Source of the DNA: Propionivibrio dicarboxylicus
GTDB taxonomy: Bacteria > Pseudomonadota > Gammaproteobacteria > Burkholderiales > Rhodocyclaceae
Direction: 5' to 3'
Assembly (NCBI GenBank): GCA_945902805.1
Contig: CAMDMZ010000033.1
Coordinates: 1 to 52,690 of the forward strand
Length of the DNA stretch: 52,690 nucleotides
This document shows, piece by piece, positions 7,881 through 16,699 of this stretch. Below the pieces are notes generated by a model. It was not told the DNA's origin. It saw only the letters and a list, made by a program, of their open reading frames with translations, and did no database searches. The translations under genes and the position numbers were made by a program. Positions within the stretch are counted from its first letter, which is position 1. The number at the start of each line of letters is the position of its first letter.

Positions 7881-8348
7881 TTAGTTCTCGCGGCTGCGCA
7901 GCAAAAATACGCCGGCCAGCGCAAATGCCAGGCCGAAGATGACGGCATACATGGTGACTCCGATCGACCGGTTGCCGCGCCCCTCCGGGAAGTTTCGCAC
8001 CGGATTATCGGCCTGATAGCGCAAGGGAATCCGGCCACCGACCTGCAGCGCATCCCATTCCCGTTTGTCGAGCGACCAGCCATGTTCGATCGATTGGCCA
8101 TCGGGAAGGGCAAAGCGATACTGGACCCAGTAATACTCATTCGGATTGTCCGGTTGGAGAGTCTTGCGGATGATCTCGCCTTCGACCCGGACACCCGATT
8201 CGTTGATCTGCACGTCGTTGCGATAAGTGCCCCAGGCGCCAATGATGCTGAGTACGCCGAGCAGGATTAACACGATTCCGACGATCGTTCCGGCGCGACT
8301 TCCAGGGGGGCTTGTTGCGGCTGTTGCAGGTGTTGGCGTGGTATTCAT
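7881..8348 (-). CDS. DUF3592 membrane protein
   Basis: This is a 155-residue protein with membrane segments near residues 20-42 and 130-150. The domain between them carries the DUF3592 pattern: VEGEIIRKTLQ, a YYWVQYRF strand, and IPLRYQADNPVRN. The orientation suggests the middle domain lies outside the cytoplasm. Its function is unknown. It follows the phytase-like esterase gene in the same direction with a 23-base gap. Confidence 0.75.
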   Translation of the reverse strand: MNTTPTPATAATSPPGSRAGTIVGIVLILLGVLSIIGAWGTYRNDVQINESGVRVEGEIIRKTLQPDNPNEYYWVQYRFALPDGQSIEHGWSLDKREWDALQVGGRIPLRYQADNPVRNFPEGRGNRSIGVTMYAVIFGLAFALAGVFLLRSREN

Positions 8349-8371
8349 AGTGTGAGGTTGATTTTGTAGGC

Positions 8372-9520
8372 TCAGGGAATGACTTCAAAGGCCAGGAATT
8401 GCGTGATCTGGCGCATGCTGAAGTTGTTGTCGGAAACGAAAACCAGGCTGCGGTTGCCGTTGCTCAGTCGCGGTCCCCAACTCATGCCTTCGATGTTATC
8501 GAGCGGGATGCGGAGGCTATCCAGGTTCAGCACCAACGACTTGGCGACTGGTCGGTATTCTGCGCCATCCAGTGATTCAATCATGCTGACATCGCTTGCC
8601 TGGGACAGGTCGATCAGGTACAGGCGGATGCTGTTACCAACGCCCAGCGTGTAGGCGCGTTCGAGCGCCAGAAGTTGATTGTTGTCTGCGGCGAGCAGCT
8701 CGACCAGGCCGTTGGTGTGGAACATGAACGGCAGTGACGGGGGCACCGGCACGGGATCGGTGACATAGACAAATTCGGCCTGGGGTACACCCGGCGCACC
8801 CGTTTTCAGGTCAAAGGCGATGATGCGGCAAGGGCTACCCAAAAGATGGTCGGCCGCCGGACCATCTTGGATGAGGGCGTTTTCCGTGCCGACGTAGAGG
8901 CGCTGCGTCTCATGCATGACGGCGAGGCTTTCGAATGCGCGGTTGTCGCGGGTGCCGCGCTTCCCCTGCGGAAGAAAACGCGCCGGAACCGGGAGGCTGC
9001 GGACATGGGTGCCGTTCAACTCGATCTCGTCGATGCTGGGCAGAATGTCCTTGTCGGCATTGCCTTCACTGCTCCAGATCAGGCGATTGGGCATGCTCGA
9101 TCGCCTGATCGCCTCGGGGTCGGCGCTACCGCGCGTATAAGGCTGGCGCTGTGGCGATTGCAGAGTGGTTACGCCCGTGATGCGAATCCCGGCGTGGCCC
9201 GGTTCGGTATCGAGATTGAAACGGGCCAGATCCAGTTTCATGGTGTAGAAGCGTGCTGGATTGCGCTCGGACCGGTCGTCAGATACGACGTAGAAGTGCT
9301 CGCGTTCAGGGTCGAATTCGATGCCCGACAAGCCGCCGACGGTGGTGTCGGCGTAGTCGAAGTTGTGCGGCAGGATTTGTTGCCCGATATAACGCAGGCT
9401 CCAGGCGTGGGCGCTGGCTGGGTACACCGTCGTGGCGAGCAGACAGGCGCTTGCGATGAGTCGTATCGCGTGGTTCAGCCACGCCCCTCGACGCAATTGA
9501 TTGGTGTTGCAGGAGTTCAT
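8372..9520 (-). CDS. Exported esterase-like / phytase-like protein
   Basis: This is a 382-residue secreted protein with a signal peptide ending near AHA (about residue 40). The rest resembles the esterase-like activity of phytase family, a beta-propeller fold: GGLSGIEFDPE near the start, ADPEAIRR, ESLAVMHETQRLYVGTENAL and a late DNIEGMSWGPR segment. I placed the start at ATG 9520; longer readings run into the neighbouring intergenic DNA. It may release phosphate from organic esters, which would suit the phosphorus theme here, but activity in this family is poorly established. Confidence 0.75.
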   Translation of the reverse strand: MNSCNTNQLRRGAWLNHAIRLIASACLLATTVYPASAHAWSLRYIGQQILPHNFDYADTTVGGLSGIEFDPEREHFYVVSDDRSERNPARFYTMKLDLARFNLDTEPGHAGIRITGVTTLQSPQRQPYTRGSADPEAIRRSSMPNRLIWSSEGNADKDILPSIDEIELNGTHVRSLPVPARFLPQGKRGTRDNRAFESLAVMHETQRLYVGTENALIQDGPAADHLLGSPCRIIAFDLKTGAPGVPQAEFVYVTDPVPVPPSLPFMFHTNGLVELLAADNNQLLALERAYTLGVGNSIRLYLIDLSQASDVSMIESLDGAEYRPVAKSLVLNLDSLRIPLDNIEGMSWGPRLSNGNRSLVFVSDNNFSMRQITQFLAFEVIP

Positions 9521-9677
9521 GAGATCGGATCTGATGAGGCAAGGCGCAACGACACGTTGGAGCAAAAAACGCGCCCCTTGTCGTTGCGGATGGTGAGCCG
9601 GCGCTAGCCGTGATTTTGATTTTCTGACGCAGATTACACGGCGAAGTACATTGTTGAGTTGAGTCAGCCAACTCGGC

Positions 9678-11594
9678 TTACCAACCACCCCCGCCGCCAC
9701 CGCCGCTGCTACTGCTACTGTCGGAAGAACTCCCACTGCTTCCACTGCTTGAACTACTTGAACTGCCTGGCGAGCTAATGCCGGCACCGATTGCCCCGGC
9801 GGCAAGCGCCCAGCTTCCGCTGGCGCCGGCGCCGCCCGAGAGGCCCCCGCCACCGGTCCAGGGAGATGTTGGTCCAGTCGCCGCTGACGAACTACGGGAT
9901 GTGGAACTTGTATCCCCCGACGACATTTCGAAGCCCGTCTTTCCCGTGTGGGCCGCCCCGTATGCCCGAAACCAGCGATCAACATTCCGGCCCAGACCGA
10001 GGGCAATCAAGTACGGAAACCACTGATCTTGGAGTTGCGGCGCAGCCTGGCGAAGCTGGTGCTTGAGGTATCGCCGCGCAGCGACCAACTGTCGCCGAAA
10101 CGTAACCTTCTTCGGATGTTCATCCGTGCGCAGGAGATTCAACACATGCTGGACGATGGCCATCGTCCAGATCACGCAGGCAACGAGTTCAATCGCCGTG
10201 TAGCGAAAGTCGCTGGCGTAAAAGGCGTAGTAGCCGACAAACGCCACGATAGGGCCACCGAATAGCGCGACGAGCGAGAAGCGAAGCACCAGTCCATCGA
10301 CAGCGGACGAGTTCAGTCGGGCAGCCAGACTGCCCAGTGCCATCGAGATCAAGCCGATGAAGCCCATGAATGATGCAAGGTCGGCACTCTTGGGGCCACC
10401 AAGAATGCCCCCTAAAACAAGCACCACAAATCCTCCGGCGAGCATCTTCATGTTTCGCGGCCAATTGACCGGTTTCATCGTGTTCGTCCATCCTGGCAAC
10501 CGGTCAAGATCATTTGTGATCCCGGCTTGCAGCATTGCCGCCAGATTCAGGCCACGTCCTTTGTAATGTTTGCGCAAGGCATCGGTGTCGGTGTTCTTCC
10601 TGTGGTTGAAGAACAGCGCATTCACGAGGCGGCTGCGGTAGCCAGTGAGGCTTTCGCGATCACCAAGCAAGCTCATCACCAGTTTGGGCTTACGCATGAA
10701 TCGGGACTCAACACGGGTCTTGATGATGTTCTCGCGTTGTAGTGAGGCAAGAACCGCAGCCACCTCGGCCGCACCCGCTTCACCGTGCAGGGCCGCCCCA
10801 ACGACTTCTGGCTTTCGCGAGAAGACATGGTTTAGAAGCCACGCGTCGTCGATTTCGGCGTTGCTCACCAGTGACCCGATGCGGCCAACCTGAGACTCGC
10901 TGCGAACGAACAGGCGAAGCAATCCGCCAACGCCGACAATAAGCAATATCAAGGTCGCCCAGCCAACCCAATTCGTGGGCCGGATGACGACGCCGCTCGG
11001 AACCGAGTCTCCGCGATAGGTCAAGGTCGCCCGAACGACAACGCTCTCTCCGGGTTGCAGGTCCTGTCGCTCGATATGCTGCTTACTCAATCCGGACCAG
11101 ACGTCATCGAAAGCCAGGTCAAGGGTGAAACGTTCGATACGTCCTGGGCGAGCGGGAAACGCGAAATCGTGAGCGAGGTTAAATTCCTTACCCTGGCCAC
11201 GCAGAATGCCCTGCAACGAATATCGGATACGGTAGATCAACTTGGCGTGCTCGAAAGGTGGATCGCTGGCGAGTCGGCTGCGCCAGCGCAGGGTGGATCC
11301 GTCCGTTAGCGCATATTGATCCACGCCATCGAGCTTGCCTTGGGCAAGGGCAATCACGCGCGTACCGTCTACCCGGTCAACTCCCTCAAGTCGTAGGGAT
11401 TGGTCGGTTCGGATGTTGAACAGTCGTTCCCCGCCATTCCAGTCGCCATCGAGGTCATAGGTCTGCGTTTCGATGACGTGGAGAATGCCATCGGAGTCCA
11501 GTCGCGCATCGACCGCTACGGATGGCCAATACAAGGAGCGCGCCGATACACACGAAGCGAATAGAAGGAAGAGAATCGCAATTAAGTGTCGCAT
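9678..11594 (-). CDS. DUF2207 membrane protein with Ser/Gly-rich tail
   Basis: This is a protein of about 638 residues. A signal peptide (start MRHLIAILFLLF) is followed by an extracytoplasmic DUF2207 domain (YDLDGDWNGGERLFNI) and a membrane helix near 220-240. A cytoplasmic part follows, then a cluster of membrane helices near 380-480. The last 60 residues are almost only Ser and Gly and end in a Gly run and Trp, which is usual for this family. ATG 11594 has a TTGGAG site before it. The function is unknown. Confidence 0.8.
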   Translation of the reverse strand: MRHLIAILFLLFASCVSARSLYWPSVAVDARLDSDGILHVIETQTYDLDGDWNGGERLFNIRTDQSLRLEGVDRVDGTRVIALAQGKLDGVDQYALTDGSTLRWRSRLASDPPFEHAKLIYRIRYSLQGILRGQGKEFNLAHDFAFPARPGRIERFTLDLAFDDVWSGLSKQHIERQDLQPGESVVVRATLTYRGDSVPSGVVIRPTNWVGWATLILLIVGVGGLLRLFVRSESQVGRIGSLVSNAEIDDAWLLNHVFSRKPEVVGAALHGEAGAAEVAAVLASLQRENIIKTRVESRFMRKPKLVMSLLGDRESLTGYRSRLVNALFFNHRKNTDTDALRKHYKGRGLNLAAMLQAGITNDLDRLPGWTNTMKPVNWPRNMKMLAGGFVVLVLGGILGGPKSADLASFMGFIGLISMALGSLAARLNSSAVDGLVLRFSLVALFGGPIVAFVGYYAFYASDFRYTAIELVACVIWTMAIVQHVLNLLRTDEHPKKVTFRRQLVAARRYLKHQLRQAAPQLQDQWFPYLIALGLGRNVDRWFRAYGAAHTGKTGFEMSSGDTSSTSRSSSAATGPTSPWTGGGGLSGGAGASGSWALAAGAIGAGISSPGSSSSSSSGSSGSSSDSSSSSGGGGGGGW

Positions 11595-11786
11595 CGAGAC
11601 TCCAAGGTGCGGATGGAATACGAGCATATTAGTCTATGCTGTATGACTTTGGCGCTCGGCGTGGATGCAATCAAAAGTGGTGGCCGCTGAATCACGCGGC
11701 GACATTGTCCCTATAGTCATTCCAGCGATGGTTGGAGTACAAAGCGCGCAGGCTGAGCATGACTTGGGGATTCTCAGACCTTACCG

Positions 11787-12257
11787 TTACGGATTGACCA
11801 CGGCACGCAACACTGTCTGGGTTTCGTGTGCACGCACTCGATTGGTGAACCACCACACACCGGCCTTCTTGATGGTCCAGTCGGCCTCGGAGCCGGCGAG
11901 CAGTAGCGAGGCCAGGCGGCCCAGCGCTGGTTGATGTCCGACCAGAATCACGGCACCGCCATGATCCGGCCAATCGACTGCCGCCAACAAATCGGCGGCA
12001 CTGGCGCCCACGGCCAACTGCGGTTTGACCTTGACTGGCAATCCAAGTGCGTTTGCGGTTTCAAGCGCGCGCTTGGCCGGACTGCTAAACACGCGCACGT
12101 TTTTCATGTGTTGGCCACGCAGCCATTCTGCGATTTGCGCGGCGTGCTTGCGGCCGCGCTCGGTTAGCGGTCGCTCACCATCCGGGATGGCGTCATTCGC
12201 TCCTGTACTGCCCCTTGCATCGTCCGCTTCCGCATGACGCCAAAGAATCAAATCCAC
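11787..12257 (-). CDS. sixA: Phosphohistidine phosphatase SixA
   Basis: This 156-residue histidine phosphatase has the catalytic LWRHAEA motif at its N-terminus and the second histidine in ILVGHQPALG, as in SixA. SixA removes phosphate from HPt-type phosphohistidines, notably in the nitrogen phosphotransferase system of E. coli. The start is a GTG at 12257 with AGGAGG eight bases before it. No phosphorelay gene is adjacent. The stretch 11595-11786 behind it holds only the promoter region of the DUF2207 gene. Confidence 0.88.
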   Translation of the reverse strand: MDLILWRHAEADDARGSTGANDAIPDGERPLTERGRKHAAQIAEWLRGQHMKNVRVFSSPAKRALETANALGLPVKVKPQLAVGASAADLLAAVDWPDHGGAVILVGHQPALGRLASLLLAGSEADWTIKKAGVWWFTNRVRAHETQTVLRAVVNP

Positions 12258-12340
12258 TGCGGTGTCCTCCTGTTCAAGGGCGAGAAGATTACGCAGTGAA
12301 TGTGACAGGAAGATTAACCAGGTGCCGCCACCATCAGCTG

Positions 12341-12365
12341 AAAAGTCGGTTCTGGCGGGACGGCG
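12341..12365 (+). repeat. Dispersed repeat, copy 5
   Basis: AAAAGTCGGTTCTGGCG then GGACGGCG lies between sixA and a small zinc-ribbon-like gene, about 85 bp upstream of the sixA start. This copy carries T instead of G after GGT, as do copies 2, 10 and 11. Confidence 0.8.
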
Positions 12366-12442
12366 CCTGCGGAGTTGTCAGCCGTATCAGGTATCCATGA
12401 GCGTCAACTGGGGTGACACGACTGATGCTGATGCCAGTGCGC

Positions 12443-12721
12443 TCATGCCTCGCGTTGGTAGCGGGAGCGGTTGATCAGCTCCATTCGGCGTTGGCTATCG
12501 GCGCGATTGGCGGCGGTAGTCTGTTGTCCAAATGCCTCACGCATGGCGGCATCCTGGCGCGCGGCCTTGATGCTGGCAATGCAACGCCAGCGGACGATAT
12601 TACGACTGACGATGCGCCGCATCTCCGTCGCATGGTGATGTGTACGGCAGTGATAGCAAAAGCGGCGCTCGCTGCCGTTGCTGTTGCTACTGTTGCAGGC
12701 GGGTGTCGAAGTCATGGTCAT
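12443..12721 (-). CDS. Small CxxC/His-rich protein
   Basis: This is a 92-residue protein. It has FCYHCRTHH followed by MRRIVSRNIVRWRCIASI, so three Cys and several His could bind a metal. The C-terminal half is basic and helical. ATG 12721 is preceded by AAGGTG at good distance. Similar short proteins with the CYHC...WRC pattern are annotated as hypothetical in betaproteobacteria, as far as I recall. It is the last of three very small genes in a row on this strand. Confidence 0.6.
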   Translation of the reverse strand: MTMTSTPACNSSNSNGSERRFCYHCRTHHHATEMRRIVSRNIVRWRCIASIKAARQDAAMREAFGQQTTAANRADSQRRMELINRSRYQREA

Positions 12722-12755
12722 CGAGAGTTCACCTTGTAGGCAGAGGCGGGGCAAG

Positions 12756-12935
12756 TCATGCTTGAGGCAAGCGGGGCGAGATTTGGACGCTGCTGCGGGC
12801 GCTACTGCGGGCGCGCCAGAGGGCGAGGGTTTCGATCACGCCCCAGACCAGAGCAATGCTCAGAGCGATGAGTGGGTAGGCAATGCGAGTTGGGCGACGT
12901 GGGTGACCTGAGTGACCTGAGTGATTTGTATGCAT
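12756..12935 (-). CDS. Small single-span membrane protein (59 aa)
   Basis: ATG 12935 opens a 59-codon frame with a His/Gly-rich start (MHTNHSGHSGHP), one hydrophobic stretch (IAYPLIALSIALVWGVIETL) and a basic Arg/Ser tail, ending with a TGA at 12756-12758. The layout is that of a one-span membrane protein with a basic cytoplasmic end. It begins 13 bases after the stop of a 22-codon gene and ends 34 bases before the next. No homologue was recognised. Confidence 0.45.
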   Translation of the reverse strand: MHTNHSGHSGHPRRPTRIAYPLIALSIALVWGVIETLALWRARSSARSSVQISPRLPQA

Positions 12936-12948
12936 GGCCCGATTCCGC

Positions 12949-13017
12949 TCACAAACCGTCGAGCAACCAGATCATTGGCCACGCTTCGTCGAAAAACTTG
13001 TCGATTAAGGCTTTCAT
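12949..13017 (-). CDS. Micro-ORF with a strong ribosome site (22 aa)
   Basis: ATG 13017 opens a 22-codon frame starting MKALIDKFFDEAWPMIW and ending LLDGL before a TGA. AGGAG sits seven bases upstream, which is the best ribosome site in this cluster. The peptide is amphipathic with aromatic residues. It could be a leader that couples translation to the two genes behind it, or a small membrane-surface peptide. The evidence is the ribosome site and the tight spacing only. Confidence 0.4.
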   Translation of the reverse strand: MKALIDKFFDEAWPMIWLLDGL

Positions 13018-13185
13018 CTATGACTCCTGAAATCGATGTAGACAGTCGCCACCTTACGCAGGCAAGGTTGCAGAATTCTTGCGCTCCTGTGACATTTCCG
13101 GGTCGGCACCGTTACGGTTGGCGGTGGTCGAGGCCGGCCACCCTTGTAGCAATACTGTCATCTGCCTGCCGTAATCTGCCGCACG

Positions 13186-14241
13186 ATGTCAGATGCCATG
13201 GATGCTCAGTCGTACCGGGGTTCCGGCCGCGCCCTCCTGCCCGAGCTTGATGAATTGCACCGGATCCTCGATGAAGCTGGGTCGGCGCTTGCCGTCGACC
13301 GGCTGTGCGAGATCGGTCCCGAGCGCTTGCCGGTCTATGCTATCGCCCTCGGAACCTCGGTTCCCGAGGGCGCTGCGATTGCGTTTGTCGGCGGAGTTCA
13401 CGGGCTGGAGCGCATCGGTGCACAAGTGGTGATTGCGTATTTGCGCAGTCTGGTCAGTCGTCTGCGCTGGGATGACACCTTGCACCAGCAACTGGCCTCC
13501 GTGCGTCTGCTGTTCGTCCCGCTAGTGAATCCCGGCGGCTTCGTCCTCCATACGCGCGCCAATCCAAACGGCATTGATCTGATGCGCAATGCGCCGGTCG
13601 ATGCCATTGAAAAAGTGCCGTTTATGGTGGGCGGACAACGCCTGAGTCGCAATCTGCCGTGGTACCGGGGGGCGGCGGCCAGCCCGATGGAGCCCGAGGC
13701 CGAGGCGCTTTGCGGTGCGATCCGGCGGGAATTGCTCGGCCATCGCTTCAGCATCGCGGTCGACTGCCACTCCGGTTTCGGTATTGCCGACCGCATCTGG
13801 TTTCCGTTTGCCCATACCCGGGCGCCGATTCCGCATCTGGCGGAGATGCACGCATTGATGGAAATTCTCGACCAGACCTATAGTCACCACCGCTATGTGT
13901 TCGAGCCGCAGAGCCTGCAATATTTGACGCACGGTGATCTCTGGGACTATCTCTATCTTGAGTCGATTACGCACGCCGAGCGGATTTTCCTGCCCTTGAC
14001 ACTGGAGATGGGTTCCTGGCTCTGGGTCAAGAAAAATTTTCGCCAGGCGTTCTCGCGTGACGGCATCTTCAATCCATTGATCGGGCATCGGCAGCAACGG
14101 GTGCTGCGGCGCCACTTGTTCTGGTTCGAATTCATGACCCGTGCCGCCAGCAGCTTCCAGCGCTGGCTGCCGACCGGTGCGGAACGCGATGCGCATCAGC
14201 GGCGTGCCCTGGCGCGTTGGTATGAAGGGAGCCGGTCATGA
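13186..14241 (+). CDS. M14-family zinc carboxypeptidase-like protein
   Basis: This is a 351-residue protein with the M14 zinc-site pattern: GGVHGLE gives His and Glu, DCHSGFG gives the third His, and a late LTLEMGSW gives a candidate catalytic Glu. NPNGIDLMRN carries the Asn/Arg of the substrate site. There is no signal peptide, so it acts in the cytoplasm. It overlaps the following hydrolase gene as ATGA, and a third, Cys-rich gene follows two bases on, so the three form an operon. The substrate is unknown; the related DUF2817 group is possible. Confidence 0.8.
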   Translation: MSDAMDAQSYRGSGRALLPELDELHRILDEAGSALAVDRLCEIGPERLPVYAIALGTSVPEGAAIAFVGGVHGLERIGAQVVIAYLRSLVSRLRWDDTLHQQLASVRLLFVPLVNPGGFVLHTRANPNGIDLMRNAPVDAIEKVPFMVGGQRLSRNLPWYRGAAASPMEPEAEALCGAIRRELLGHRFSIAVDCHSGFGIADRIWFPFAHTRAPIPHLAEMHALMEILDQTYSHHRYVFEPQSLQYLTHGDLWDYLYLESITHAERIFLPLTLEMGSWLWVKKNFRQAFSRDGIFNPLIGHRQQRVLRRHLFWFEFMTRAASSFQRWLPTGAERDAHQRRALARWYEGSRS

Positions 14242-15002
14242 TGCCCTGGGTATTGCTGCGCGGGCTAAGCCGTGAGGCCCGACACTGGGGCGCGTTCCCG
14301 GATCGGCTGGGCAAGGCGCTGGATGGCGCCCCGGTGATCTGCCTTGACTTTCCGGGCAATGGCGAGCGCTTTCGTGAGCATAGCCCGACATCCGTCGAAG
14401 CAATGGCCGACGACTGCCATGCCCGACTCCTTGAACTCGGGGTATCGCGGCCCTGTCGAGTTCTCGCCATGTCCTTGGGGGCGATGGTGGCGGTTGCCTG
14501 GGCGCAGCGCCATCCGGCGGACCTCGCTGGCGCTGTCTTGATCAATACCAGCCTGCGCCCCTTCAGTCCGGTCTATCAACGGCTGAGGCCGCACAACTAT
14601 CGGCGCATCGTGTCGCTATTGCTCGGTCGTCGAACCGACGCTCAGATCGAGGATGACATTCTGGCGATGACATCGACACGGGGAATGCTGCCGCAGGAAC
14701 GTGCGGCGCTGCTGTCCGACTGGGTGCGCTGGCGCGCTGAGCGACCGGCCAGTGCCGGCAACGTCATTCGTCAGTTGATCGCCGCCGCCCGCTTTCGGGC
14801 GCCGCTGCAGGCGCCTTCGGTGCCGTGTTTAATTCTGGGCAGTCGGGGCGACAAGCTGGTTGATAGCCGTTGTTCACAGCATCTGGCGGCAGCCTGGGGC
14901 GTGCCGCTGGTGCTTCATCCCTGGGCGGGCCATGATCTTCCCCTTGATGATCCGGAATGGATCATTCAGCAGAGCAAAATCTTTCTCTCCGAGACGAAAT
15001 GA
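14238..15002 (+). CDS. Alpha/beta hydrolase
   Basis: This is a 254-residue alpha/beta hydrolase. The nucleophile elbow is AMSLGAMV, the oxyanion region is CLDFPGNGER, and the acid and His lie in LGSRGDKLVD and WAGHDLPLDD. The fold is intact. The substrate cannot be told. Translational overlap with the M14 peptidase suggests a joint task such as trimming or hydrolysing the same compound, which is inference. Confidence 0.8.
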   Translation: MMPWVLLRGLSREARHWGAFPDRLGKALDGAPVICLDFPGNGERFREHSPTSVEAMADDCHARLLELGVSRPCRVLAMSLGAMVAVAWAQRHPADLAGAVLINTSLRPFSPVYQRLRPHNYRRIVSLLLGRRTDAQIEDDILAMTSTRGMLPQERAALLSDWVRWRAERPASAGNVIRQLIAAARFRAPLQAPSVPCLILGSRGDKLVDSRCSQHLAAAWGVPLVLHPWAGHDLPLDDPEWIIQQSKIFLSETK

Positions 15003-15003
15003 A

Positions 15004-15201
15004 ATGAATCACGACACCCAAACGCCGCCGACAGTGAGTTGTTCGAACTGTCACTTTTTCCGCCAGGCAGAGCGAGGGTTTGGTTCCTGCCATCGCTATC
15101 CGCCGAGCTATGCCGGCGATGCGTCGCCCAAGGAAAGCCATCACTGGCGGTTTCCCGTGGTGTCCGCAGGAAACTGGTGCGGGGAGTTTGCTGCGACGTG
15201 A
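15004..15201 (+). CDS. Small four-cysteine protein (65 aa)
   Basis: ATG 15004 begins one base after the hydrolase stop. The protein shows CSNCHFF, CHRYPP and NWCGEF, that is, four Cys in a C-x2-C ... C ... C order with conserved aromatic and Pro residues. This pattern recurs in a family of tiny uncharacterised proteins and recalls the Cys clusters of small [4Fe-4S] subunits. Whether it binds zinc or iron-sulfur is not decidable here. Confidence 0.65.
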   Translation: MNHDTQTPPTVSCSNCHFFRQAERGFGSCHRYPPSYAGDASPKESHHWRFPVVSAGNWCGEFAAT

Positions 15202-15225
15202 TGCGGTGCAGGCAGGTGGATCGTT

Positions 15226-16635
15226 TTACGCCGTCTCGCCAGCACCGACTTTTGCCCGGGCTTTGTGGCGTTCCCGGTAGCGCAAGGCCTGGTACGTGAC
15301 CAATCCCATCACGACCATCGCCGCGCTGAGGACGCCGTAGGCCATCGGCCACGGCACGTCCCGGGTCATCATCGAAAACTCGGACATGCCGCCGATGCCG
15401 GCGATGATGTTGATCGGCGTGAACACGACACCGATCGTCGTCAATTTCGACACCCGCTTGTTCTGGTTGATATTGATGAAGCCGACCGTCGCATCCATCA
15501 GGAAGTTGATCTTGCCGAACAGGAAGGACGTGTGCCCATCCAGTGAATCAATGTCACGCAATATCTGGCGTGCCTCGTTCTGCTGCTCCGGTGACAGAAG
15601 CCGGCCGCGCAGAAGGAAAGACAATGCGCGGCGTGTATCCAGGACATTGCGCCGGATACGGCCGTTGAGGTCTTCCTGTTGCGCGATGGCGGAAAGGATG
15701 GTGGCCGCTTCATCATCGGTGACATGGGGCGAAAGGACAGTGCGCCCGACCTTTTCCAGTTCGGCGTAGATGTCTTCCAGTGTGTCGGCTGAATACTCGA
15801 CGTCGGCGCCGTAGAGATCGAGCAAGACATCCTTGCCGTGCGATACGTTGCCGGGCTGAATCCGGGCGCGCAAGCGTTGCAGGCGGAAGACCGGCAGTTC
15901 TTCATCACGCATCGAGAACAGGATGTTTTTGTGCAGGATGAAGGCCACCGGCACATTGCGCGAGGCGTCCTTCTTTTCGAGAAGGAAATCGGAATGCAGA
16001 TGAACATCGCCGCCGTCGTCATCGTCTTCAAAGTAGAACCGGGCCGATTCCTCGAGGTCGGTGAGGTCATCGGCGTCGGGCAGCTTGAGGCCGAAAATCT
16101 CGGCGACCCACTGGCGCTCCTCGCGGGTAGGTGCCAGAAGATCGACCCAGATTGGCTTGATCCTGGCCAGGTCGTCCTTGCTGTTGATCTGGATCTGGCG
16201 CAAACGTCCGGCGTGGGGCTCGAATGCATGAATATTGATGGGCTTGGCCGGACCGGCGACAGGGCGCCGGGCCAGGCTCAGCGTCTCGCCCAGCGCGTCC
16301 GAGAGTTGGTCAAGTATCTCGGCACCCCGATCGTCGGCGACCAGATCCCACACCAGAAGACTTTCGTCTGGCGGCAACGCTTCGAGCAATCGCGCGATGG
16401 TATCCGGTGGCAGCGGCACCAGCTTGACGCGAAGTTCCTCCAACTGCTGCTTGTGCACCAGTTGCTCGACCAGGCCATGGCGGGGTCCATCGTGGGTCTG
16501 TCGCTGCACCAGCGTGGCGACCCGCTTTTGGCGCGCGATGAGGTCTTCTACGATGCGCAGATGATCCTGTTCGGTTTTTCGGTCAGGAGTTACCGCGTCA
16601 TTCGATCCATTGGTGATCGGGATCATCGGGGTCAT
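15226..16635 (-). CDS. CorA-type magnesium transporter with MgtE_N-like N-terminal extension
   Basis: This 469-residue protein ends with a CorA/MIT pore: a long helix, TM1 (about 405-425), the signature loop and TM2 (about 438-456). The usual GMN signature reads GGMSEF, so Asn is replaced by Ser. Before the CorA domain, residues of about 25-115 resemble the MgtE intracellular N domain (HKQQLEELRVKLVPLPPDTI, then an acidic helix). That makes it longer than classical CorA (about 320). The last eight residues (KVGAGETA) and the stop region are formed by a dispersed repeat. It lies downstream of phnW in the same direction. Confidence 0.85.
   Translation of the reverse strand: MTPMIPITNGSNDAVTPDRKTEQDHLRIVEDLIARQKRVATLVQRQTHDGPRHGLVEQLVHKQQLEELRVKLVPLPPDTIARLLEALPPDESLLVWDLVADDRGAEILDQLSDALGETLSLARRPVAGPAKPINIHAFEPHAGRLRQIQINSKDDLARIKPIWVDLLAPTREERQWVAEIFGLKLPDADDLTDLEESARFYFEDDDDGGDVHLHSDFLLEKKDASRNVPVAFILHKNILFSMRDEELPVFRLQRLRARIQPGNVSHGKDVLLDLYGADVEYSADTLEDIYAELEKVGRTVLSPHVTDDEAATILSAIAQQEDLNGRIRRNVLDTRRALSFLLRGRLLSPEQQNEARQILRDIDSLDGHTSFLFGKINFLMDATVGFININQNKRVSKLTTIGVVFTPINIIAGIGGMSEFSMMTRDVPWPMAYGVLSAAMVVMGLVTYQALRYRERHKARAKVGAGETA
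15229..15253 (-). repeat. Dispersed repeat, copy 6 (C-terminus of the CorA gene)
   Basis: Minus-strand AAAAGTCGGTGCTGGCG then AGACGGCG is identical to copy 1. It supplies the last codons, KVGAGETA, directly before the TAA. Confidence 0.85.
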
Positions 16636-16699
16636 GATCCGGTGATTCTACGACCCAATCCCGATGCAGCCGGCCTTGGCTATCGTGGTGCGGAAGCCA

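Noticed and set aside
9678-9860. Ser/Gly-rich tail of the DUF2207 protein as a novel secreted domain
   Set aside because: A low-complexity tail ending in Gly residues and Trp is usual for this family.
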